Assembly: GCA_050084985.1 (NCBI GenBank)
Contig: JBITNC010000002.1
Location: forward strand, 22,506,001-22,570,000
Direction: 5' to 3'
Length of the DNA stretch: 64,000 bases
Source of the DNA: Nageia nagi
Lineage: Eukaryota > Pinophyta
Shown piece by piece: positions 43,772 to 55,990 of this stretch. A program made the position numbers and the translations under genes. Position 1 is the stretch's first letter. Each line of letters begins with the position of its first letter. The notes under the pieces were generated by a model that ran no database searches, was not told the origin of the DNA, and saw only the letters and a program-made list of their open reading frames with translations.

Positions 43772-45247
43772 TTATTGCTCTTCTCCAATACACTGACTTG
43801 ATTCGACGTTTTCATTTCCCATCACAATTGTATCGAGAATCTTCACCACATCCCCCATAAAAGGTCTGCTACCCTTTTCCTTGTCAACACATTTGAGAGC
43901 TAAATTTGCAATAGTCAAAGCACTTGCTATATCACCGTCCTCCCATGGAGTCTCTTTGAATCTTTCTTTCATAACTTCTTCAACTTGATTATGACCTATC
44001 ATATGATGTACATAATCTGGAATATAATACAAACTTGATCCTCTGGCATTGTCGACATGCCTCAGCCCTGTTATCACTTCTAACACAACAATTCCAAAAC
44101 TGTAAACATCATGCTTCAAAGAGAGTTTGTGATATAAACAGTATTCTGGAGCCCAATAACCTTTGGTTCCTACAATTCTCTCTGTAGATCTGTGGGTGCC
44201 GTCCCAATCTACACTCCTACAAAACCCAAAGTCCACAACCTTTATCTCGTTATCCTTATCATCTACCATAAGGTTCTGAGGCTTGATATCAACATGTATA
44301 ATTTTACTACGATGCAAGAATTCTATCCCTTCTGCCATACCCATTACGAGTCTCAAGCACTCTTTCCACCCTAGTGAAGAACCTACACCATTCTGGATTA
44401 TGTACTTGTCAAGGGTGCATCCACTTACAAACTCATATACCAAGTAATATGCACATTCCTCTATGCACCATGCAACAAGGGTATTTATATTTTTGTGTTT
44501 TACATCTCTTAGAAGTTCGACTTCATTCTCAACAAATTTCTTGTTGTTCCTATCTTTATCTTTTAGTTCCTTTATGGCCACATCTCTACCTTTCAGATTT
44601 CCCCTATAAACTTTTGCGAAGCTTCCTTCACCAACTTGGTGAGTCTCGTTGCAGTAACTTTTCATCACAGCTATATCCTCATCACTAAGGTTTGTTATTA
44701 CAGGACTTTCAGGCAGAAAGACAGGCCTATGGAAAAACCTTCTTAGCCCTGTGATCCCTTTTTTCCATTCTTTCTTTCCATTACGTTTCGGTTTGCAGAG
44801 GATGTAGAAATACCAGATGATAAGCAATAGCACGACCACGGAAAAGAACGTTCCACAATCTGAAAAGTCGATATCACAATATTATCCATCAGTTAATCAG
44901 AATGAGTTCGATTGGCATGCTAAACCCATTAATGGACAGATTCTACTAAGAAAATGCTAAAAACTATAAGTTTTAATAGAGATTACCCAATACTTACAAA
45001 TCAAAATTTCTGACAGATCGCCTTTCTTGTGATCCTTTCTCGAAGTTTGTATGTCTGGTTCGTCACTTCTTCGTTGTGCATCTAAGTAAAAGAAAGGACT
45101 GATTTCGTCACAGTATGAAAATACAGAACGATATAATTCAGGAAATCTTAAAATTTTATATGCATCTAAAAATTAATTGAATTGATAGATGCCGGACTTA
45201 CATGAGGAGGAAGGTGGAGAGTAGCTACTGAATACGATGTGAGCCAT
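43772..45247 (-). CDS. Receptor-like protein kinase, non-RD, very short ectodomain (3 exons)
   Basis: I infer exons 45247-45202, 45081-44998 and 44859-43772, with GTAAGT donors at both introns and AG acceptors (ttacttAG, cttttcAG). The phases fit and give 405 residues. The N-terminus MAHIVFSSYSPPSSSYAQRR has no clear signal peptide. One membrane segment lies at about residues 45-62 (FFSVVVLLLIIWYFYIL). The kinase domain has the P-loop GEGSFAKVYRG, VAIK lysine, catalytic HVDIKPQN (Val for the usual Arg, so non-RD), DFG, WAPEY and DVYSFGIVVLEVITG. This resembles the Lr10-like (LRK10L) group, whose members normally carry a large cysteine-rich ectodomain and signal in defence at the plasma membrane. 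Here the ectodomain is nearly absent. All kinase motifs are intact. It is the only apparently functional gene in the window. Confidence 0.85.
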
Positions 45248-45252
45248 CGATC

Positions 45253-45535
45253 TCAAACCAAAACAAAACTTTTATGAACATTACCATTTACCAGATCTCG
45301 GTCTATGCCAAACTTAATGAAGGAAAACGAGTTCTGTACTTTTTGAGGTATTGTGTTGAAATCTACTTTGCAATATTTATTTGACTGCAATGGAAATAAA
45401 TTCTTAATTGGAATATAGGCTGGATATACTAAAACGTCGATGAATATTCCATGCTCTATCGTCTTCTGTACTTGGTTTTAACGACATTCGATACACACAA
45501 AACAGATATGGAACTTCTTCGTGCTTGTCTCCATG
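45253..45535 (-). pseudogene. Coding relic directly upstream of the kinase, copy 2
   Basis: The minus strand has an open stretch YPAYIPIKNLFPLQSNKYCK and on to FGIDRDLVNGNVHKSFVLV, stopping with TGA at 45253-45255, six bases upstream of the kinase ATG and out of frame with it. The segment 45293-45535 recurs at 24402-24640. Conservation is partly synonymous. It could be the remains of a receptor ectodomain exon, now cut off from the kinase, or 5' untranslated sequence. Not recognised by family. Confidence 0.45.
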
Positions 45536-46600
45536 ACAAGTGTGCATTGTATGATTATTATTCCTTAATTAACTATACTTTTGTTTATTATTAGAACTTC
45601 TACATATCATTTACATAAACTTTATTATAACTTATAAAAAGAAAATGATACATATAATGTGTTTTATTCATGGAATGGAAATGTGTTTACTACTATTCTT
45701 TGTGTTGGATGTATTGTATCTTTTGGAGGAAAGTACTCTACAATAAAGGTGTTTTGGTATTTGGATTCATTGCAATAATAAAGGTTTTGTGTGTGTTCTA
45801 CAATGAGTATTTACTCTCATGATCCCATCAATTGGTTGGAAGAGATTCATCAAAAATATTTTTTGAGGATTCATCAATTGGTTGGAGGAGATTCACTAGA
45901 ATTTCATACATGTGTAGTGATATTCTCAAGTTTTCATCGAAGTGCAAAAGGTATATGTGTATGGGGGGTTGTAACCTATGGTTTTATGCCCATGGTATTC
46001 TAATACTAATGTTTTTTGGAGATTCACCAATTGGTTGGAGTAGATTTGCTAGAATTTTATACATTTATAGTGATATTCCAAGGATTCATCAAAGTGCAAG
46101 AGCTATATGTGTATGGGTGGTTGTAGCCTATGGTTTTATGCCCATGATATTCTAATACCATATTATAGTCTAACGTTGTAATGATGCTACATTTTTTCCT
46201 ATATATTATATTGCATTTCATAATACATCTTTATGGCATTATGTATACCTAATATAATATAGAAGGAGGTGAGACTCTCATTTTTGCTAGGTTTTTCCCT
46301 TTCAAGGATTTTCCAAGATATTCTAATACCATATTATGGTCTAGGGTTGTAATGATGCTATATTTTTTCCTATACATTATATTGCATTGCATAATACATC
46401 TTTGTGGCATTATGTATACCTAATATAATAGAGAAGGAAGTGAGACTCTCATTTTTGCTTGGTTTTTCCCTTTCAAGGATTTTCCAAGGTAAATCGTAGT
46501 GCTCATTATAGTTGTATGTTGTTGATTTCTTCAATCATATGATTTCATTTTGCTCTAACTTTTGAAATCTAGGTTGGCAAATTCTCTTCACCTTATAGTA
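45536..46600 (+). repeat. LTR-like region with two tandem duplications
   Basis: At 45830-46150 a unit of roughly 160 bp (attggttggaggagattcac .. gtgcaaaaggtatatgtgta .. cctatggttttatgcccatg) occurs twice, preceded by shorter copies of its start. At 46146-46487 a 171-bp unit (tattctaataccatattatg .. gagactctcatttttgctt .. ttcaaggattttccaag) occurs twice, nearly identical. The word order, ending with tttttccctttcaaggattttccaaggtaaa, recalls R-U5 ends of conifer or plant copia LTRs. No coding part is attached. 45536-45790 shows nothing. Confidence 0.5.
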
Positions 46601-48900
46601 TCTATCAAAACTTTTTATTTTATAAAAATAAAAATATTTCTCTTATTTATAATATAGCAATTAAAAATGCTAATGGTGGTACAAATGAAAACATAGTTGA
46701 TGAAATTATTTTTATTAATTCTACAACTAATATTTCTACAAACCATCCTCCCATTTTTACAAACACATGAGAACCTAATGTATTCTTCACTAGAAATTTT
46801 GACATACTAAAATATATTTTTTAGTTATCCTTAATCTATTAATTATATTTTTCATATTAGGAATGATATAAAAACTACATATTTTAGTGAGATCATAATG
46901 TATCTAATAATCTAGTTTTTAAAATCGTTTTTAATGCTTATAGGGATCACAGTTATAGTAAATAATATATAGGAGATGAATTGCTACAATGATCTAAAGA
47001 TAGGTTTAAACAAAAAATTTGAAGAATTTATAACTAATATGTAAATAATAATAGTAGTTAATAAGTATATGGTAAACGATGAATAAAGGAGAATTGTGCT
47101 TGATTGATAAGAAAACTTTGATGATTTTATATATAAGTACATAATAGATATTTATATGGTGTATACAAGTCATAAAAAATAGGGAGAATAAATTCATAGT
47201 ATATAAATTAATAAGAACTTACCTTCTACGAGTAGAAAGAGGAAACCACATCACTAATATTCAACAATAATCAATAGAGTCTATAAACAAATCATAAGGG
47301 ATTCATAAGTATGAGTCCAAATAAGAGATAGAGTGTCAATTACCATATTACTAAAGTCTTGTAGAAATAGTGTAAAAAGAATTAGACTACCATAATTATT
47401 AGATCTACATGGAGCCATAGTATAAGAAGAATAATGGGCAAGAAGGTTGAATCACTAATTACCTTTTTAGGGATCACCAAAGTAATAAGATGACACAAAA
47501 TGGAAGAATTATCAAATTTCAATCACCACATGATCACTAATCACTAATTACCAAGTGTATTAATATCAATGGAAGGCTAGAGGAAGAGTGAAAAGGGATT
47601 TAGATGAAGGAATTGCCAATCATCAAAGAATATAAAGAAAATATAACAACATATGAGAGGCTAAACATGAAGAAAATTCCAAAGGATTTTATGCTATAAT
47701 TAAAGCATTAACCACCATTAAATAGGTGGTGACCATGGTTTAGATGAGGAGAGTATAAAGAATTTAGTTAATCATTAGAGAAAGAAAATGATCAACCTCA
47801 CAATATGTAGTTGTGCTTGGGTTTAGGTAGCATTAAATACACCAAGCATTAAGAGATTCTTAGAAAATACCTACCTTAAATGATGAAATAAGTAATGATG
47901 ATATTAAGCAAGAAATTGACCCACATAAAAGAAAAATTACTTTGGTGATTATAGATGAATATAGACTTCAAAAAATTAGTTCAAGTACAAGTGTATCAAA
48001 GAAGGAGTTGAAGGGTCAAGAAGATTATGTCATATTAAATTAATTAAGATAATATACAGTTTTTAGAAAGATCATCGAGATCATGAAGACTAATAAGAAG
48101 GAAAGTGAGGAGCCAAAGGAAATCAAGTACAAAAATACTATAGAGAGATGGTTGTGAATGTGTCCATAAACTTGAAAAGGGACTATATATGTTCCCTAAG
48201 TATGAGTTTGATAAAAAATTAGAGGAGATATTATAGTAGGTTCTAAGAATGCTTAAGAAGTTAAAGAACTTTTAAAAGATAGACTATTAATTGAGATTTT
48301 AAGGAGTATAATAGTGGTCTAATTCTAGTCATTAGAAGGTGAGTGGAGTATAAGATCTTTGAATAAGTCTATATGTATGAAGAATATGAAAATTGATAAG
48401 ATAAGTACATTCATTGAAGCATACATCGATATGCCATAGGCATGTTGAGGGATAGATAGGAGTATGATGAGAGTATGAACATGAAGTAATATGATGGAAA
48501 ACATGAAGCATAAGATAGGAAAATTTATATAATATTTGATACTATAATCATATAAGTCGATAGGATTATAATATGTTATATTAATATAAAGGCCTATGGA
48601 TTACTTTTTAAATATTAGTTACAATTATTATTATTTTTTTATTCTTTTACATTTTGTGTGTTCTTGGTAGTTCTATCTGTAGGTAAGAACCCCATGACTT
48701 AAATTCCCTTTTGGTAAATCAATCAGTTAACATTAGATATTACTCCATTCATTAGATTTTAGTTGATTTCTCTAAGCGCTATAAATAAGTGTTTTTCACT
48801 TAAGAGTTTACTCCAAAGAGGGAGAAAACTCTTTAGCAGTGTTAAGATGTAGTTCCCTACAAACTATTTCCCTCTCTATGGGATTCATGTGATAAGTTTC
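46601..48900. other. Long intergenic stretch, nothing recognised
   Basis: AT-rich throughout. 47000-48560 is purine-rich on the plus strand with no long frame on either strand. No repeat, RNA gene or transposon domain could be identified by eye. Confidence 0.5.
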
Positions 48901-49650
48901 TCTTTATGAAAGGTTTGACCAATTCTCTCTCACAAATGGAAAATGATAAAATCCTTGGTATTGATGGCTACCCTTGTGAATTTTACAAAGCCAATTGGGT
49001 TTTTGTTTGCTCTGATTTACAATATAATCTTTATATACTGCCTCCCTAGGATCTCTACTCAACAAAAGCAATATCAAGTTCATCCATAAATAGAATGATC
49101 CTTAAATTATTACTAATTGGAAGCTTATAACATTGATCAATGTAAACTATAAGATCATTTTCAAAGTCATTGATATTTATCTTCAATCCTTATTGCCTCT
49201 TATTATGTGACATGAACAAACCAATTTTATCAAAGGTTGCTTCATACTTGACAATGTGTTAACCATGTGGGAAGGCATAGAATGGTCTCGAATCTCTCAA
49301 AAATCATGTTTATTTATTAAAATTGACTTTGAAAAAGCTTATGATCAAATTGATTGGGTATTCATTATCACTATGCTAGAAGATTTGGGATTTGGTACTT
49401 TATTTTATTCAAATGTTATTTAAGGATGCCACAATTATGCTTTCCACCAATAATTTCTAATTTGATGCTATTAGTCTATTTTAATCTATTCATCAAGGTT
49501 TCTTGTTAACCCCTTCTCTCTATGTTCTAGTAGTAGAAATATTTGACTACCTTTAAGTTTCATTGGAAATCCTCTTGAATGGAAACTTTACATTGATGAT
49601 TATCTCCTTAATATAAGGAAACAAAAATAATCTATTGAAGCTTTTCTTAA
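48901..49650 (+). pseudogene. LINE 3 reverse transcriptase fragment
   Basis: Plus-strand text in shifting frames: DKILGIDGYPCEFYKANWVF near 48948-49010, then HEQTNFIKGCFILDNVLTMW then EGIEWSRISQ near 49210-49300, CLFIKIDFEKAYDQIDWVFI and ITMLEDLGFG near 49305-49390, and SLYVLVVEIF near 49518-49550. These are RT blocks of a plant L1-type LINE. Intervening stops, frameshifts and the missing N- and C-terminal domains mark a truncated relic. It differs in sequence from LINE 2. Confidence 0.8.
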
Positions 49651-50764
49651 ATGTCTTTGTAGATGCCTAAAATTGATTTATTATTTATTTAATAAATCAT
49701 ATTTAGACTCATTAAATGATCAATTGGCAAAAATACATAAATCAAAATAAATTGCTATTTTTTGATCAGTATAATGTAACCTTAAGGGTTTGGTCTGGTC
49801 GAATTCTCCATTGCTAGAAATAGTAGTGTCCTTGAAAGAGTAGAAAGTAGTGGGACAGTGCACTCATTGGGTTTTTTTGCTCAATCTCTAGATTATAGGT
49901 TGGTTCCTATCTACTATAAAGATTAAAAGTAACTGGAAAGAGATAAAGAGACAAGAGTAACAAGAAAGAGATAAATAAGAAAAATGTAGAGAGTAAAATA
50001 AATCCAACTCACCAAAGCATTACCGCTCAGATATCAATCCATAGCCAAGAATAGGAATAGAATACTATCTTACTCTTGGGGTCTTGCAATCACAATACAT
50101 AGCCACAATTTAAGATAATACTTCATGCATAACATTTACAAAACATAGTAAACGGTCATGAAATTTGGAGGGTAAAGCATCATTGCATTGTATTATCATA
50201 TATGAAAGTATTTCATACATTGGGAAAATTTGCTAGAATGTTCAACCTTTTGGACCTCAAATAGTCCAATATTTATATGTACAACTTTACAACTGAGTGG
50301 TTGTCCACCATTACTTCTCTTAACTATCCTATTGATTAAGAATAGGATAAAGAAAACTATTTTTCAATTTTACAATATCTAATTACAACTATGCTAGATT
50401 GCATAGTGACTAAGTACAAATAATGTAGAAGTTTTGGGATTTGTAAACCTTGATTTGTTGTACTCTCTTAGTTGCAATCTCTCAAATCTATCATTGAATA
50501 TATCCTATTGTAATTGTAGCTGATTAAAAAGGTATGGTCTACCAAATTGATTGGTATGGTTTGTCTCTATGTTTTGTCAGCAACCATGTAACTTTCTGCA
50601 ACCATTTATGGTAGTCACTATAGATCCAAGTTACAAGGGATTATGAGGGAAATGAAAATTGTATCATTGAAACCTAAGGAAGAACTACTACTATCATGTG
50701 GAAATGAGTCATGGTCAACACATTAACAGAGCCTTAGGGGTCAAACACTCATAATTAAGTGGAT
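49651..50764. other. Intergenic, nothing recognised
   Basis: No coding or repeat pattern was recognised. A few LINE-like codons may extend to about 49700. Confidence 0.45.
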
Positions 50765-51677
50765 TCAAACATCCCCTTTAGCTCACTATCCCTTTTTTAG
50801 TATAGTGAGTCTTGTTTATTCTTGGTGAGGTTTATTACTCACTAGGACTTTCTTTACTACATGCCAATTTTTAGTAAAAAGTGCGATGTCATCATTCAAA
50901 ATTGATGGGCTCTGGAGGATGAGCTGCTTGAAATATCTCCTGCTATTTTCTTCTTATATAGTACCTATTCATCTTCTTATATAGTACCTATTAATAAGTT
51001 ATTTTAGCACCCGCTAATTTTTGAAAAAATGTGTGACATCATCCCTCAAAATCAATGGGCTTTAGTGGATGTATTTTGGAAATATCTCCCACTAATTTTG
51101 GGTGTATGGTAGAATTCCTTTTTCTAGAAATCCATGGGCTTTAAGACATTACCCACTGGTAACTTTGACTCGATAGTGACTCATATTTACAATATTCCCC
51201 GAAAAGACTTATACTTCTATAATACCTAGATCTAGACTTTAAACATTTACTTCCCTTACATGTTATGCAATTTCTGGACATGCTACACTACTTCTTGAAT
51301 AAGACTTAGATATATTGACAATATCTTATGACCTCAAACCTATGTATGATTACCAAAAAATACCTGATTGAGCTATGATCAACCTCCAAAATTTATTTAC
51401 ATGACAACACCCACTTTTGAACAAAATAGCAGTTAAGTTACAAAACAAATTGTTTAAGACCCATATACATTGAAAGCATCTAGACTTCCCTAGACTTAAC
51501 CAAACTTTGATAAAATTAACTAAATACAAAAAATAAACACCTTTTCCAATATTTACAAAAGTATGCAGGGGGAACAAGAAATAGGAATTAAGAATGAATT
51601 TATTTGGAAGGAATGAAAGAATAAAAGAATAGTATAATTTTACCCTATTTTTAGAGTGTGATTTTGAAAGTATAATA
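50765..51677 (-). repeat. 3' LTR of gypsy element F
   Basis: It shares with 58570-58906, in the same orientation, the blocks tatatagtacct, agcacccrctaatttttgan, gtgtgacatcat, gggtgtatggtaga, actttgactcratagtgact and, at its right end, aggaattaagaatgaattta. It is longer than the right copy by about 350 bp (51195-51565). It also contains an internal duplication: the gtgcgatgtcatcat..gatgggctctggaggat unit near 50880 recurs near 51038. The left limit is uncertain. A terminal ATA at 51677 replaces the expected CA. Confidence 0.6.
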
Positions 51678-54600
51678 GTCTTTTGGTGGCTCTTGGGTTT
51701 AAGCCTACTAAAGAATCGAACCCTTATTTGCTACTTCCACTTGCCTATCCAGATGAATCTATCATCGAAATTTTTGGAAATGGAAATAATTCTAGAGGAA
51801 GCAAATACTAGAGTTTCTTATATAAATATTTCAAATCTTGATTATCTATCTATGAAAAAACAAGGCATGCTTGCAATTTAACTGTATTTGCTTTTAAACT
51901 TACTAGCACATTTTCTAATCTTCTGACATATAGAAATCTTGAGATTATCTCTTGAGCTAGATCTCTTATTTCTTAGAGATCTGAGATTTATATCTTAGAG
52001 AAAGACTATTCCAAAAATTGTATAGTATTTACCACCCATCAGTTAGCACTACCTTTTACATCTTATTCTTCCAATAATTTAGGAGCCTTTAATTCAATTA
52101 AATAATGAAAGAATTTATTTACAAAACTAATTTATATCCTCAGTTGATGTTTTTGAATATCCATGCCAAACACCAGATCTTGTAGACCACATATATCCTA
52201 GGCTCTCCTCAAAATTGTCTACTTTGGCCTTGGAGTTATGGTGGTTAGATCTTTTTCTATTAAGGCCTTCAACCAACTCTGCATTCCTTCAATTATTGAT
52301 TTGGGTATAACTAGGGCCAATTTTTATAGAGTAGTGTGAGTGATATATTGCTATAGAGCCTATTTTGTTTGATTTTTCAATAAATGTAGCTCTAAAATAC
52401 TCACCACTCTCTCCGCTATCTATTGAACTAGGGATGTTCTAAAATTTTTAACAATTTATAGCAACTTTGTCTTGTCATCATTGTGCACTTTATTTGTTGC
52501 TATTACTTTCTCTAATTCCTCTATTTATTGAGCTTTCTATTTATCCATCATGATGACTTGATCCTTTAGATCTTCCATCTATTTCTTTACACTTTCTAGC
52601 TCAGCCTTACCTATTCTAGATTCTTTACAAACTCAAACTTTTGCTTATCTAGCTTCTCTATTAATTCCTTGTTTTGGTTTTGCAACACAGCTATTATTTT
52701 ACCTTTTTGGGAGCAATCATTTTTGTATTGATCTATCTTTTTATTCAACTTATCAATATTATTCTCCATGGATTGGAGGATTTTTCCATCTGCCATGGAA
52801 GTATTTACAAGAAATCTAGATTGATCTATGGCTAGGTCATTCTACATATTTACATTTATTATAGTTGTGGGAGTGGTATCTAGTTGGGCCCTTCTTTGAA
52901 ATACATTTGGGCAATTTTGATATTCCCTATTTTTGTTACTTTACTCAAAATTCTATCCTATTTCTTTGGAAACATAGGGCTTTTATTTAAAAATATCACC
53001 CAATCAATGGGATCTACTATTTGAGTAGAAAAAATGCTTTTTATTTCCTCTTGCAAGGCTATGGAAAAGGAAATCAAAAAATGTAAGAGTGCACCTACTT
53101 CTGAAGTAGATGCTAGTTTTTTTTATATAAGCTCTTTTGGTGTTTTATCCTCTTCTTTTTCTTCAAAAGGCTTCTTCTCTTCAAAAGGCTTCTTCTCTTC
53201 AAGCATCTTATCCTTTGTGTTAAAGTCTTTTGGCTTTTTGGGATCTTTTTCATCATCATCATGTTCATCCCCACCTACTTCACCTCTAGAAGTTGTGGTA
53301 CTACCCTTTCCAAGTACATTTCCTCCTCCTTGCTACACCTCATCCCCCCTTTCTTCATGTGCATCTTGGTAGACAAAAGTGTTGATGCTCTAAGGCCTTT
53401 GAGTTCCTTCGACATCTACTAGCTTTGTTCTCTCCCATGCTTAGTTCTAGAAGTTCATGACTTATTCAGGGAGATGGAGTCTATGTACTCTTGTGTTCCT
53501 ATGGTTATATGGTTTGTGCCTTCTTTTTTAGCTTTTCTTCCTTTTTTGAGGTTTGTGAGTTTATGGTAATGTTATGATTCTTCTCCTCCTTTTTGGGGAG
53601 GACTCCTGAGAAGCGATAGCTATCTTAACTTGAGTTACCTTCTTCCTTTTTTATCGCTTTCATGAACTAGATGGTTCACCAGCTTCTCTCTTCTTTATTA
53701 GATTTTTTCCTCATTATGCTAATGATTGATTATCTCTCACTGTCGTTCCTTGAAAATTGGTTGGATGTGGTTGCCTTATTTTTGGCAATGGATTCTTCAT
53801 GTACTCAGCTTCCTAATACTAATCATATTAGAACTCACCAAAGTATTATTTTTCAACATTATTTGCTTTGGTAGTATATTCAAATTTGAATTTTATGAAA
53901 TAATCAATTTTGTTGGGTCCCCAACCCAACTCATCCCTCAAGGCAAAATCTTATCGTCTAACCTCCTAGAGCCTATATTTTTTAATACCCTCAAGGGCTA
54001 ACCAGGCCTTATCCAAAATTCCAAACTCCCAATCTAGGGATGCCTAGGCTTGCTCTTTAAACCGATTTACAAAATATTCAATGTAAGGCAAGGGCTCATG
54101 GGTAAACATTTGGTGCTTTTTATTTGATTTTATTACTTTTGTTACCTCACCCAGTGGATCATATACCAATGGGGCATCTACCATCCCTAATTTAAAATTT
54201 GTATAAGGAATTTATCTAATTCATCTTTACAACCTATCTCTAATAATGTAAAAAGTTTTAGCTATAACTAGTATCTTTATAATGGGCTTAAAATTAACCC
54301 TAGACCCATATTTTGTCTCTATGGCACACATTTATTTGCCCATATCTATAGAATACAAGTGAGCGATAACAAAATTTGGCAAGAAAAATGTATTTTCAAA
54401 ATATCCATAACTTATTATAACAATCCTATTTTTCAAAAAGTACTAGTCACCTATTTGATTACCTCCTTGCAACTCCCACATGGTTGACTAGCATAGTCTG
54501 TGAGTGGCTCTCCCTATTAGAATTTGCATTACTGGGACATAGAATTTCTCCATGAATTCATATTATGAGCCATATCATTTTGTTAGCATTGGTACTTTTA

Positions 54601-55990
54601 ATTCAATTGGTGTGGATGTTGTAGTCAGGGTTGCTAGTTCAACCTAAAGCCCTTCTTCCACTAGGACCTCTAGATTTTGGTGGAAAATGAGCCACCATAG
54701 ATATAAGGAGTGCCAAAAATCAAGTTTCTCAAGTTTAAACATAATTTTCCTTACCTCATTTGAGATGAAGGTAGGAAAATCATATTAGATGTGAGGTTCA
54801 ATGATATTATAGGCTAGTCTCATCATAGCCTCATCTGCCTCTATTTGGGTCTTCTTTCTAAGAATGATTGCTAATGCTTGCAAGACCTTTCTTTCATATG
54901 AATTTTCAAAGGATTCAATGTCATAGCTCTATAGTAGCTTAGTAGTACCTCACTTGTACCTTTCATCAATCCATTCTAACATCTCTAGCTCATTCTAATA
55001 AAACTCTACCTTCTCACGCTTAAGGTTAATTTGCTTTTTGACATGGAAGGTCTAGTTAGCCAAAATTGTAAATGCATGCATAATAGCATCTAGGGAGTAG
55101 TTTAACAAAACATCAAGTTGATACTTGGACTCTACCTCCCTTACTTGCTTCTCCTTATAATATTTGACTTCATACCCTTGTGAGCTATGTCTAAGTGCGA
55201 TGGAATACAACAACTCAAGATAGATAAATGATTCAAAGGGCACATAATATGCAAGGAATTGGTATAGCATAACATCGATTTTTTATTTTACTAAGGATTT
55301 CCCTTTGCCCTCAATCTCCAGCTTTAGGTAGTATAATAGGATCCTTGAAGGGTTGGCATGCTAGGTATCCATGTGGTTCATCATCCCTACCTCTATCTAG
55401 TTGACACCAGGAGCACTATCCAAATATTCCTCCTGAATTATAATAAGATTGGCATCTACCCCTTCCTCTTCAATCATAATTAGTTTCTTAGTACTTATCA
55501 TGGTGTCTATTATTTTCTTTGTAGCATGAGTAAGCATTAAAAATATGAAACCTTATAATATCAAGCTTTGAAAACCTCCTCCTGATCACATGATTAGCTC
55601 TGTAGACTCTAAACTCTGGTTCTCTTAAAAACTTGTGCTTTAAAATTTGCTAAGTGAGGAAATAAATGGTTAGAGAGTATGTTTTATTTGCCTAGGGTTT
55701 ATGAATGGTAAGTAATGATCAAGACATTTTGGGCTTCACATGAAGTACTATGTCAAGGATGATAGGTAGGACTCAAGTGCACTAGATTTGAATTGGGAGA
55801 TATGGTGCAGGTGGTGGACTTTTTGGAGAAATCTTTCTCTTAAATACTATCCTTTTGATTGGACAATCTACATCAGACGAGTTTAACCTCACCATGCTTA
55901 GTTAATGGTAGCATTAATGACTACCTACCTTATCAGGAAGTGTACCCTTGCTAAATCAATATGTATAAGCAATAAATAAGTATAATTTTT
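51678..55990 (-). pseudogene. Unknown coding relic of gypsy element F, downstream of integrase
   Basis: About 4.3 kb between integrase and the 3' LTR. In the minus-strand frames long protein-like runs with few stops appear: ALRHSSQGYEVKYYKEKQVR at 55.2 kb, VEFYWNELEMLEWIDERYKW near 54.95 kb, GMVDAPLVYDPLGEVTKVIK near 54.15 kb, a lysine-rich stretch near 53.6 kb, and a coiled-coil-like segment at 52611-52796 (NIDKLNKKIDQYKNDCSQKG). I recognise no domain. The position fits the extra or env-like ORF of some plant gypsy lineages, but no signal peptide or membrane protein pattern is clear. The total would be more than 700 codons. Confidence 0.5.

Noticed and set aside
44192-44688. Plus-strand ORFs over the kinase
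   Set aside because: They are antisense to conserved kinase motifs, whose frame is complete on the minus strand.
45791-46155. Repeated ORFs of 70 and 107 residues
   Set aside because: They follow from the tandem duplication; the repeated peptide has no known motif and the region looks like an LTR.
53034-53372. 112-residue Ser/Phe-rich ORF
   Set aside because: It is the antisense of the lysine- and glutamate-rich minus-strand relic of gypsy F; the SSFSSKGFF runs come from GAA/AAG repeats on the other strand.
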